In this document: positions 26,097-33,702 of the stretch, piece by piece
Layout of the letters: every line of letters starts with the position of its first letter
Numbering within the stretch: the first letter of the stretch is position 1
NCBI GenBank assembly: GCA_964434955.1
Contig: CAYSXI010000021.1
Coordinates: 1-40,878 of the forward strand
DNA length: 40,878 bases
From: JANQLU01 sp964434955
Lineage (GTDB): Bacteria; Planctomycetota; Planctomycetia; Pirellulales; Pirellulaceae
Direction of reading: 5' to 3'
Translations under genes and position numbers: made by a program
The notes under the pieces: generated by a model
The model's database searches: none
What the model was told of the DNA's origin: nothing
What the model saw: only the letters and a program-made list of their open reading frames with translations

Positions 26097-26702
26097 CTAA
26101 AATGACGCTAGATACTCAATGATTTGCTCATCGCATGACGAACCGAAATGCTTGGTTTGAAAAGACTTGTTTCGAACCGTGCGGATTGTTATCGGGGGCT
26201 CACCGCCTTCAAATTCTCGGCTACCGATTAGCTGTCCCGACTCCCGGTCAATGACTTCGACTCGACAGGTTTGTCGATAAGCGGAGTCACCATTGTCGTA
26301 CGTGTCAACGAATTTCTGTCCCCAGTAGAGGGCTGCGATCGTCTTCACTTCCATTGCGTTCGTTGGTTGAAGGTGGGGCGGCAAGTCGAGCGTAAGCGGA
26401 TCGATCCCTTGATAGTCGCGCGTTCTCTGAAAACGGGTGTTCTCATTGGTGTCCATGGTCAAGAACACGACCTTGGGTTTCATTGAACGGTTGCTCGAAC
26501 CGAGCTGACGATCTCGAGCAGCGTTAATAAACTCAGATAGCCCGGGGCGAAGTGGCGCCAGCTTTTGTTTTTCATTCTCAATCGCCTGTTTGTTCCAACT
26601 GTCGTACCCCCAGAATGCGACCACGGCAACGATGATCAACGAAAATGCTTTTGCAATTCCTGAAAGTACTTGGCTACCGAATCCTGCATTTGGTTGACTC
26701 AT
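26097..26702 (-). CDS. single-pass membrane protein
   Basis: 201 residues, ATG at 26702. One transmembrane helix near the N-terminus (about 16-35, SLIIVAVVAFWGYDSW) anchors a 165-residue domain that probably lies outside the cytoplasm. The domain has alternating beta-type strands (KPKVVFLTMDT, AMEVKTIAALYWGQKFV, RQTCRVEVIDRESGQLIGS) and two cysteines near the ends. The pattern resembles planctomycete proteins that process an internal string or metal-like argument, but no family can be named. It is followed 45 nt later by the 809-residue exported protein. Confidence 0.7.
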   Translation of the reverse strand: MSQPNAGFGSQVLSGIAKAFSLIIVAVVAFWGYDSWNKQAIENEKQKLAPLRPGLSEFINAARDRQLGSSNRSMKPKVVFLTMDTNENTRFQRTRDYQGIDPLTLDLPPHLQPTNAMEVKTIAALYWGQKFVDTYDNGDSAYRQTCRVEVIDRESGQLIGSREFEGGEPPITIRTVRNKSFQTKHFGSSCDEQIIEYLASF

Positions 26703-26942
26703 TTGTTTTCCTTTCTGAAAGCTCTTTTTTTTGTGTCAAATCGTGCAGGATCAAACTCCCAGGCGTTACGCAGAATGGATTTGGGCAAGAATCGCGTCTT
26801 TGTTTATCGACAGAAGGTTTGTAGACCCGGGGCACTGCCCTGGCGGCATCTTGAAAAGGAGCCGAAAGGACGGCAATCAACTGCTGTCCATGAATGGGTT
26901 GGTTAAGCATCGAGCGGAATCACTCGTTAACGCGCAGATCTA

Positions 26943-27233
26943 TCAATGACCGGATCGAAAGGGGAGTGATCGGTATGTCGTTTTTTGCCTTTGGAGTTTT
27001 TCTTGTAGTTTCTGATTCTGCCGGTGAGTTCTTTCGGGATCCATTGAATTATCAAGGCGCCACTGAAATTCGGCCTGTTCCATTTGTTCCCAGGTTTTGT
27101 TGTATGGGTCGGAATTTCCTGTTCTTTTTTCCGGAAACAAAGGGATCACGACGAGAGTCAACACACAGAAAATGCCACAACCGAGAAAGATGAGTGAGAG
27201 GTCGCGCAGGACCACGCAATTGGAATGTTTCAT
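26943..27233 (-). CDS. small membrane protein
   Basis: 96 residues, ATG at 27233. One transmembrane helix (about 12-32, LIFLGCGIFCVLTLVVIPLF) precedes a charged Gln- and Arg-rich tail (about 35-96) that is probably helical. No family recognised. It lies between the 227-residue gene (61 nt upstream) and the single-pass membrane protein gene (240 nt downstream) on the same strand. Confidence 0.6.
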   Translation of the reverse strand: MKHSNCVVLRDLSLIFLGCGIFCVLTLVVIPLFPEKRTGNSDPYNKTWEQMEQAEFQWRLDNSMDPERTHRQNQKLQEKLQRQKTTYRSLPFRSGH

Positions 27234-27294
27234 GGGTCACCAAATGATCTTTGTGTATAAGCCGATGATTGCTTTCTGACTGAGTGAGGTTGAT

Positions 27295-27978
27295 CTAGGC
27301 GGGCGCGAATTCCGTTCGACATGGGCTGAGGAATTGTTCGACCACCGCGAGTCCGGGATAGAAGTTAATCGCCTTTGTCTGCAGTGCAATCGAAGGAAAT
27401 CCGTCCAGTCCAGATTGCAATTTGCAGATTCCATCTGAAGTATGATGCTGAAGTCGAGTTTCCGTCCAGGAGGAAACCAATGTCTGCCCTTGGTCATTGA
27501 ATTCAATACCGTCAGAGCAAATGTTGACGCCTGGAACCCATGGAACTGTCTGGCCGGCATCAAGAGATTCGAGGAGCCTCGAAGCGACCACTTCAGTCAA
27601 CCTGGTTCGAATCACCTCGAGCGTTTCATCATGGTTTGGGTTGTATCGTGAAAGAAAAAGAGGGATTCCAAGAAACGTTTCGCCCGTCGGTTTCGACCAG
27701 AGTGAAAATCCGAACGAATATGGTTTGGCCTTGTCGCAGCCGAACGGCCAAATGCATGCCGAGTAGTGAGTTCCCTGGGCTATCCCGTTAACCCAAAGCG
27801 AGGTACAAGCGAAACTGAACGCCTCGACATCGGCAAAGAGAATCGCTTTCTCTTCCTTTCCGAATTCGACCAGGAAACCGTTTTCGAACAGTTGGATCAG
27901 GATTTTCTTTTTGAATAATAAGCCAGGTTGAAATGACTTTGTTAGGGCAATTCTCTCACCAAGTTTTTTATCGTTCAT
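27295..27978 (-). CDS. DUF6585-like cytosolic protein, unknown function
   Basis: 227 residues, ATG at 27978. No signal peptide or membrane helix. The first 70 residues (ILIQLFENGFLVEFGKEEKAILFADVEAF) read like a PH-like beta-barrel: a conserved sequence of 'field value, then colour of use' as in the DUF6585 type. The last part has a second such block (VNICSDGIEFNDQGQTLVSSW), so the protein may be a tandem of two related halves. The family link is tentative. Its start overlaps the end of the upstream three-helix membrane protein gene by 11 bases, which argues for translational coupling and a joint role. Confidence 0.65.
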   Translation of the reverse strand: MNDKKLGERIALTKSFQPGLLFKKKILIQLFENGFLVEFGKEEKAILFADVEAFSFACTSLWVNGIAQGTHYSACIWPFGCDKAKPYSFGFSLWSKPTGETFLGIPLFLSRYNPNHDETLEVIRTRLTEVVASRLLESLDAGQTVPWVPGVNICSDGIEFNDQGQTLVSSWTETRLQHHTSDGICKLQSGLDGFPSIALQTKAINFYPGLAVVEQFLSPCRTEFAPA

Positions 27979-28291
27979 TTTTCTCTCCGGCTATTACATT
28001 TGGCTCCGTAGGATTTTTTGCCATTTCATCGATGTTCCTGAAAAATTTTTCTCGTGTTTCGGACGCCCTTTGGGAATCGGTTCGATTCGTCGCGATTCCA
28101 AAAAGAAACGCCAAGCAAGCACCTCCGATTACTGACCAGGCAACCAGCTGGTTTCCATCTGAAAATAAAGCGAAAACAGGAAGCCACAGGAGGATTCCAC
28201 CGGCAAATGGAATTGGAGTCCAGGAGGTTCTGCTTTCAGCGTAGACGACGCACATTCCCATAAAACAAAGGATGACCAATCCAACTTCCAT
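27968..28291 (-). CDS. small three-helix membrane protein
   Basis: 107 residues, ATG at 28291. Three hydrophobic segments (about 2-19, 29-44, 49-67) are followed by a polar tail of about 38 residues (DSQRASETREKFFRNIDEMAKN). No family recognised. The stop codon overlaps the start of the 227-residue gene by 11 bases, so the pair is probably translated in a coupled way. It is the first gene of the minus-strand run 23348-28291 and is divergent from the ECF sigma factor gene, with 257 bases between. Confidence 0.65.
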   Translation of the reverse strand: MEVGLVILCFMGMCVVYAESRTSWTPIPFAGGILLWLPVFALFSDGNQLVAWSVIGGACLAFLFGIATNRTDSQRASETREKFFRNIDEMAKNPTEPNVIAGEKNER

Positions 28292-28548
28292 CTCTCATTC
28301 CCTCGGGTTCAATCATTGCAAACGCGGGTTTAAAGCACCGTTGCCCAAAGGGATAACTCAAGCGCGTTACGCAACTCCCGAAACTTTCTTGCTGGCAACG
28401 AATCAAGATGGTTCGATGATCGAAAGCGACTTATTCAATCCCGCAATTAACAGTGGTTGCCGAGTTTGCAAAAACGAATAACTAGGTAAACAGCCCAAAT
28501 TCGTCTGCTAAAATAGGGGGATTCACCAAAGCAGAGAATGAATCGGTC

Positions 28549-29172
28549 ATGGATCAACACAAGCCATTTAGCAAGTACAATTCTGCCGGTGACACGACGT
28601 CGCCATCGTTGGTCGAGGCAATGATGAATGGTGAGGAATCAGCATGGAAGAAGATTGCTGAGGTTTGGGGAAGAACTTTGCTGCAATATTGCCGCCGTCG
28701 GGAGTTGCAGCAAAGCGACGCCGAGGAGGTTGCTCAGAATGTGCTTGTGAAGATGTACGGTGCGATCTCAAAAGGAAACTTTGAGCACGATGGCGAGCAG
28801 AAAAAACTGAAACATTGGGTTTATGCAATCGCCGAGAATGAAATTCGCTCATTTTATTCCCGATTTCACAACAAGCCGAAATCGCCGGGCGGCAGCATCC
28901 ATCAGGAAATTCTTGCCAACTTGGGGAGTGAAGAAGATTCCGGGGAGTTTGAGTCGATTCTGGTTTCGCAAATTCTCGAGGTCATTCGTGGTGATTTCGA
29001 GGCATCAACTTGGGAAGCCTTCGATTTACATCATATTCAATGTGTTTCGACACCAGAAATTGCCAAAAAAATGGGGATCAAACCTGGAACGGTGCGACAA
29101 AAAATTTATCGAGTCATGCAAAGACTGAAGCAGGAACTCGAAACTGTCCTCAAGCCCGAGAATTCGGTATAG
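28549..29172 (+). CDS. ECF-type RNA polymerase sigma factor
   Basis: 207 residues, ATG at 28549. Sigma region 2 is visible at about 20-105 (SAWKKIAEVWGRTLLQYCRRR, DAEEVAQNVLVKMYGAI, LKHWVYAIAENEIRSFYSR), and region 4 at about 155-200 (STPEIAKKMGIKPGTVRQKIYRVMQRLKQEL) with its helix-turn-helix. ECF factors direct RNA polymerase to a small regulon in response to a signal. No anti-sigma gene is adjacent; a membrane Ser/Thr kinase follows 85 nt downstream. In planctomycetes such ECF-kinase pairs are common, and the kinase probably controls the sigma factor or its output. Confidence 0.93.
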   Translation: MDQHKPFSKYNSAGDTTSPSLVEAMMNGEESAWKKIAEVWGRTLLQYCRRRELQQSDAEEVAQNVLVKMYGAISKGNFEHDGEQKKLKHWVYAIAENEIRSFYSRFHNKPKSPGGSIHQEILANLGSEEDSGEFESILVSQILEVIRGDFEASTWEAFDLHHIQCVSTPEIAKKMGIKPGTVRQKIYRVMQRLKQELETVLKPENSV

Positions 29173-29257
29173 ATGCAAACTTCGGGGACACATGATTTTC
29201 GCGTAACGCCGAGGAGTTGGAGTGGGCAATGGCCAAACTCTTCAGTTATTTTTAATC

Positions 29258-32200
29258 ATGTCCGACAAACAACAAAACGTTTCCACTGATACTCCTTGCT
29301 TGAAACAGGGTGGGAAGGAAACCATCGAAGTGGCTGCCGAACAAGACAATTCTCCGACGATGCAGGAACTGGATATTATTGTTCGCCGCGCCGTTGCAAC
29401 TGCTGAATCAGCGGATACGGATCGTGACCAGGCATTTCTGCAAAGAATATCGGATCTCAAGTATATTCGCTCATTGGCAAACCCGATCGAAGTTCCAGAG
29501 AAGATTGGCAACTATCGTGTGCTTGATCTAATTGGTGCCGGTGGGATGGGGCAGGTTTTCAAGGTTCAACATGATGTGCTCGGCAAGGTGCAGGCTTTGA
29601 AGCAATTGCCGGTAACTCGAATCAATGATTCCTCGGCATTGCAAAGATTCAAGAACGAAATAACCACGCTGGGAAAATTAGACCATCCGAATATTGTTTC
29701 GGCACAATATGCCGACGAGGTGGATGGCAGGCCATACCTGGTTATGGATTTTGTCGACGGAAAAACTTTCGCGGAGCTCGTTGAAGACTACCGAATTAGA
29801 AAGGAAAAATTTCCTCTTGAGCTAGCGTGTGAACTTATTCGTCAAGCAGCTACCGGCATAGCCTATGCCCATCAAACAGGCATTATCCACCGTGATATAA
29901 AGCCCGCAAACCTAATGTTGGGAGATGGCGGCCGTGTTCATGTACTTGATTTGGGGCTGGCGCGAATCGCTGATAACTTCTCCGGCTCCGGTTCGTTGGT
30001 TGGAGGAAACGAGTTGACCCGGGAGCATCAGATTCTTGGAACTCCTGATTACATGGCACCGGAACAGATCCGAGACAGTCGAGAAGTTGATCACAAGACA
30101 GACATTTATTCTCTAGGAGCAACGTTTTATTTTTTGTTGACCGGCGAAGTTGTTCATCCAACGCCTCGAGAATCGACATTTCTCAATAAAGCAATCTCAA
30201 TTACCAACGATAAAGTTTCAGATGTACGCGACTTGCGTCCGGACGTCCCTCGAGAAGTCGCCGACTTGATCGGTGAGTGTCTCAAGAAATCGCCCCAGGA
30301 GCGTCTTAATTCTGCCAGCGAACTCGCTGAACGTCTCAAGCGATTTCCAGCGCCTGATGTTCCGGAGCGGCATGCGGATAATTCACAGCAAGACCGAGAT
30401 TCTGAAACAGCGACGCTCAAAGGCAAAAAACATTCGCCCGTATTTGGGCGACGGTGGTTAATTGCAGGCGTGACGATACCAATTTTAATGCTGCTTGCAC
30501 TCGTCATCAAAATTGCGTTGCCAGGAGGCGGCGAGCTTATCATCGAGTGCGATAACCCTGATGCAGAGATCGAAGTCAGTTTTGTTCAAGATGGCATTGA
30601 GAAATCGGAAGAGCTCAAGGTGCTCACTGGTCAATCGATTGAATTTTCAACCGGCACCGTACACGTGAAAATCAGTGGAGTTGACGCGACTAGCTATGAG
30701 TTGGAAAAGGACCGTTTTACGATCAAACGCGGCGAGAAACAGGTTGTGTCCATTCGGCGAGTTAAAGAAGAATTGCCACCTGCGCCATCGTCAAGAATCG
30801 GGGCAGGTGCAATCATTCAGCCGCCAATGGTTGACGAGATTTTTGATGTTCAGTTAATGCCCCATCCCGGGTTGTCTAATGATCCGCACTTTCAACTCGG
30901 GCACACTGGCGACCATTTTGACATTGATCAAACAGGGGAGTTGCTGGTTTTCTGCAACAAGACAAATGTTGTGGTCAGGGAGCTTAGGACGGGGCAAGTC
31001 CGAGCATTGGTCGATTATCCCACAACAAGTTTCGGTTGGACGGACGTCGCATTCGATGAACGCAGCGAACATTTCGCAGCAACGGCCAAGTTGGGAAATT
31101 CAACAGCGCGTGTCGAGATTAGAACGATCGATGGTCGGCTGACAAAACGTTGGCAATTTCAAACTGAAAACGACTCAACAGATTCTCAGCCGTCGATGAG
31201 GATCGAATGGGTTTCAGGGAAGAATCAGCTTTTTCTCTGGAATGAGTTTCAGGCCTTGCTATTTGACACCAATGGGAAAAAGCTGAATGAGATTCTTCTT
31301 GAACGAAGAAATCTGAATGATTACCCCTCTCGCTGCTGGGCGGTCCATCCCACAGGTGGATACGCAACCGTCATCTTTACCGATGGGAGTATCCGAAAAT
31401 GGGATTTCAAACGAGCCCAGTTGCAGGACTTTGCACAAACTCCATGGCTTAAGGATGGCATCAATGACGCATTTCTGAAATGGAGTCCGGGCGGTGACAA
31501 AGTAATTGTTTATGCCCTTTCTTATCCGAGCGGGAAGAAAGGACGCAGTGTCCAGGTGTTTGATGAACGAGGAAAAGAACTTGCTCAAGAAGCGTCGGCT
31601 CCAATGCCACCTTATGCCTGGTCAGCGGATGGTAAATTCGTAGCGACTGCAGACGGGCATTTTGTTGACGCCAATCTCAGGCCATTGCGAAACATCAAGT
31701 TGCCGCAAAACCATTCTCCTTTCTGGGTCAGTCCCAATGAAGTTATCGGTATTCGCGCGAAATACGGATCGCCAGTTTCTTGTTGCAGCCTGTCACCGAG
31801 CGGTGCTTTGCGAGAACTAAAAAGCCCCGCCCAGCCGTTGTTGCCGATGGGCGCCTCATGGGCAGATTCAGGTGAATTGTCGGCGTTTTTTGAGTCTCCT
31901 GGGCGAGGTTCCCCCTTGTTTCGTTGGAGTGAGGAGGGTCGCGGAGCGCGGATCGAATTTACCGGAGACTCGGATCTGAGATCGATCAATCACCTACGGC
32001 GCCCGTACGGGATCAGCTGGTCGTCTAGTAGAGATCGCATTGCAATGCCGATGGAATCGAAATCCGTCCTGATCGTGGATTCAAAAGGCAGTATTCAATC
32101 CAGGGTGCCTGTTCAACCAAATGCGAGTGACTTCTCCATGAGCCGGGACGGGAAGCGGTTGGCCTACTTCTCGTCTTCCGATACCAACGCACAAGGTGAG

Positions 32201-33685
32201 CAAGGAATCGTCGTCATTCATAACCTGGACACGAATAAAAAAGAAAGAGAGATCGAAGTACATAGTGTGCCCAGGCCATTGGAATGGAGCCCCGATGGAA
32301 AGTGGCTTGCGGGAAACGTCAACGACTCCAAAGGGCGGCGCCTATGTGTACTGTGGGGAATTGAGTCGGAGGTCACGCATGGGTTTGACCTAAACCGTTC
32401 GGGCGAAGTCTATTTTGCTTTCAGCCCCAATAGCCGTTTCCTTGCGATCGGAGATGGAACAGGAGCCCTGCCACATGCCTCGGAAGGTCGCAGAATCCGA
32501 GTCGTTGAACTCAATAGCTGGAACGAGAGCTTACTCGATCTTGATATCCGAATTCAAAAACGTTATCGACCGGTTTGGTCGTCTGATTCGACACGTTTGT
32601 TCGCCGGTTGTCTTTGTGCCGTATCAAGGCAGGGTCAGTTGAAGCGAATTGGCTCCGCAGAAATCGCGGGTTCTGAGTTTACAACCTTCGATTCCAAGGG
32701 CGAAATTCTGGTGTCTGGGGTATTAACCTCTAGTGACGTGCAGCGTCAAGGTCTGCACCGAATTGATGTGAATGGCAAATGGATTGAGTCTTTGCCATTC
32801 CGTCAAAGTTTGGCAGAGCTGTGTTTTGCCAAACACCCACACAATCGACCGCTTCCGAGCATTTCGTCTGATTCAAGAAGAGTTGCCATTTTTAAAACTC
32901 CTGAGATCGGCGGCATTGCGTGTATTGATGCCGAGGGGAAACGGATTCTATGGAGTGGATTGGCCTTCACCGATGGCGAGACGATTACTCTTTCAAAGAA
33001 CGGACGCGTAATTGATGGTCCGAGTGAGATCGACCAGTATTTGATTCATGTGATTCGTTACCCGGGTGGACGCGTGATTCCGCTCAGTAAAAAAGAGTAT
33101 TTGCATCGAGTGAATAAATCTTCTGTTTCCCAGCGATCACTCTATTGGGCGTTGGACCAGGGCGCGCAAATTAATGGCGAAGATGGCGAGCGGATTTTGG
33201 ATCGATTTAGTTCTACGGGGCACCCCGGGATTTCAGCTGCTAATGTCGAAACCTTCCGCCTAAGTGATTCAAAAGAAATTTCTTCGATTGAATTCGGTTA
33301 CCTGAGGAGTTTTGTGAATTTAAAATCTCTCGCCATCACGAACTCATTGGTCTTCGAACTGCCCAGTTTGAGAAAACTCGACAAACTTAAATCCATCAAC
33401 TTGACCGGTTGTCCAATTCAAACGATTTCAGAATTGCCTGCGGAAGTCGAATCATTGACTTTGTCGGGTACAAACGTCAGTGCTTCTGTTGTTGCGGAGA
33501 TCATACGCTGCAATAAGCTGAAACGACTTAATCTGAACGGTACGAAAATCGACGCATTGAACCTGCGGGAATTAAGGTCGTTGTCGAAACTTGAGTATCT
33601 GGATCTGCGAAACACTTCGCTCACCCAGTCAGATATCGAATCGTTGTCCAAAGAATTGGATAAGTGCGAAATTTTGGTCGACTGA
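29258..33685 (+). CDS. membrane Ser/Thr protein kinase with beta-propeller and LRR
   Basis: 1475 residues from the ATG at 29258; an in-frame GTG at 29222 is less likely. The kinase domain covers about 85-365: glycine loop IGAGGMGQVF, Lys115 in VQALKQL, HRDIKPANL (Asp213), DLG in place of DFG (Asp231) and GTPDYMAPEQ. A transmembrane helix (400-421) leads to a short beta domain (about 425-510, GGELIIECDNPDAEIEV) often found in this position in planctomycete kinases. Residues about 530-1260 form a WD40/TolB-like propeller (WSPDGKWLAG, SRDGKRLAYFSS). The end (about 1345-1475) has leucine-rich repeats (LKRLNLNGTKID, LEYLDLRNTSL). It probably senses an extracytoplasmic signal and phosphorylates cytosolic targets. 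It pairs with the ECF sigma factor upstream. Confidence 0.93.
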   Translation: MSDKQQNVSTDTPCLKQGGKETIEVAAEQDNSPTMQELDIIVRRAVATAESADTDRDQAFLQRISDLKYIRSLANPIEVPEKIGNYRVLDLIGAGGMGQVFKVQHDVLGKVQALKQLPVTRINDSSALQRFKNEITTLGKLDHPNIVSAQYADEVDGRPYLVMDFVDGKTFAELVEDYRIRKEKFPLELACELIRQAATGIAYAHQTGIIHRDIKPANLMLGDGGRVHVLDLGLARIADNFSGSGSLVGGNELTREHQILGTPDYMAPEQIRDSREVDHKTDIYSLGATFYFLLTGEVVHPTPRESTFLNKAISITNDKVSDVRDLRPDVPREVADLIGECLKKSPQERLNSASELAERLKRFPAPDVPERHADNSQQDRDSETATLKGKKHSPVFGRRWLIAGVTIPILMLLALVIKIALPGGGELIIECDNPDAEIEVSFVQDGIEKSEELKVLTGQSIEFSTGTVHVKISGVDATSYELEKDRFTIKRGEKQVVSIRRVKEELPPAPSSRIGAGAIIQPPMVDEIFDVQLMPHPGLSNDPHFQLGHTGDHFDIDQTGELLVFCNKTNVVVRELRTGQVRALVDYPTTSFGWTDVAFDERSEHFAATAKLGNSTARVEIRTIDGRLTKRWQFQTENDSTDSQPSMRIEWVSGKNQLFLWNEFQALLFDTNGKKLNEILLERRNLNDYPSRCWAVHPTGGYATVIFTDGSIRKWDFKRAQLQDFAQTPWLKDGINDAFLKWSPGGDKVIVYALSYPSGKKGRSVQVFDERGKELAQEASAPMPPYAWSADGKFVATADGHFVDANLRPLRNIKLPQNHSPFWVSPNEVIGIRAKYGSPVSCCSLSPSGALRELKSPAQPLLPMGASWADSGELSAFFESPGRGSPLFRWSEEGRGARIEFTGDSDLRSINHLRRPYGISWSSSRDRIAMPMESKSVLIVDSKGSIQSRVPVQPNASDFSMSRDGKRLAYFSSSDTNAQGEQGIVVIHNLDTNKKEREIEVHSVPRPLEWSPDGKWLAGNVNDSKGRRLCVLWGIESEVTHGFDLNRSGEVYFAFSPNSRFLAIGDGTGALPHASEGRRIRVVELNSWNESLLDLDIRIQKRYRPVWSSDSTRLFAGCLCAVSRQGQLKRIGSAEIAGSEFTTFDSKGEILVSGVLTSSDVQRQGLHRIDVNGKWIESLPFRQSLAELCFAKHPHNRPLPSISSDSRRVAIFKTPEIGGIACIDAEGKRILWSGLAFTDGETITLSKNGRVIDGPSEIDQYLIHVIRYPGGRVIPLSKKEYLHRVNKSSVSQRSLYWALDQGAQINGEDGERILDRFSSTGHPGISAANVETFRLSDSKEISSIEFGYLRSFVNLKSLAITNSLVFELPSLRKLDKLKSINLTGCPIQTISELPAEVESLTLSGTNVSASVVAEIIRCNKLKRLNLNGTKIDALNLRELRSLSKLEYLDLRNTSLTQSDIESLSKELDKCEILVD

Positions 33686-33702
33686 AAATAAGACTCCAAA
33701 AA

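Noticed and set aside
27601..27620. GGTTCGAATC, resembling a tRNA T-loop
   Set aside because: It lies within a coding region, and no acceptor stem, anticodon arm or D-arm can be drawn around it.
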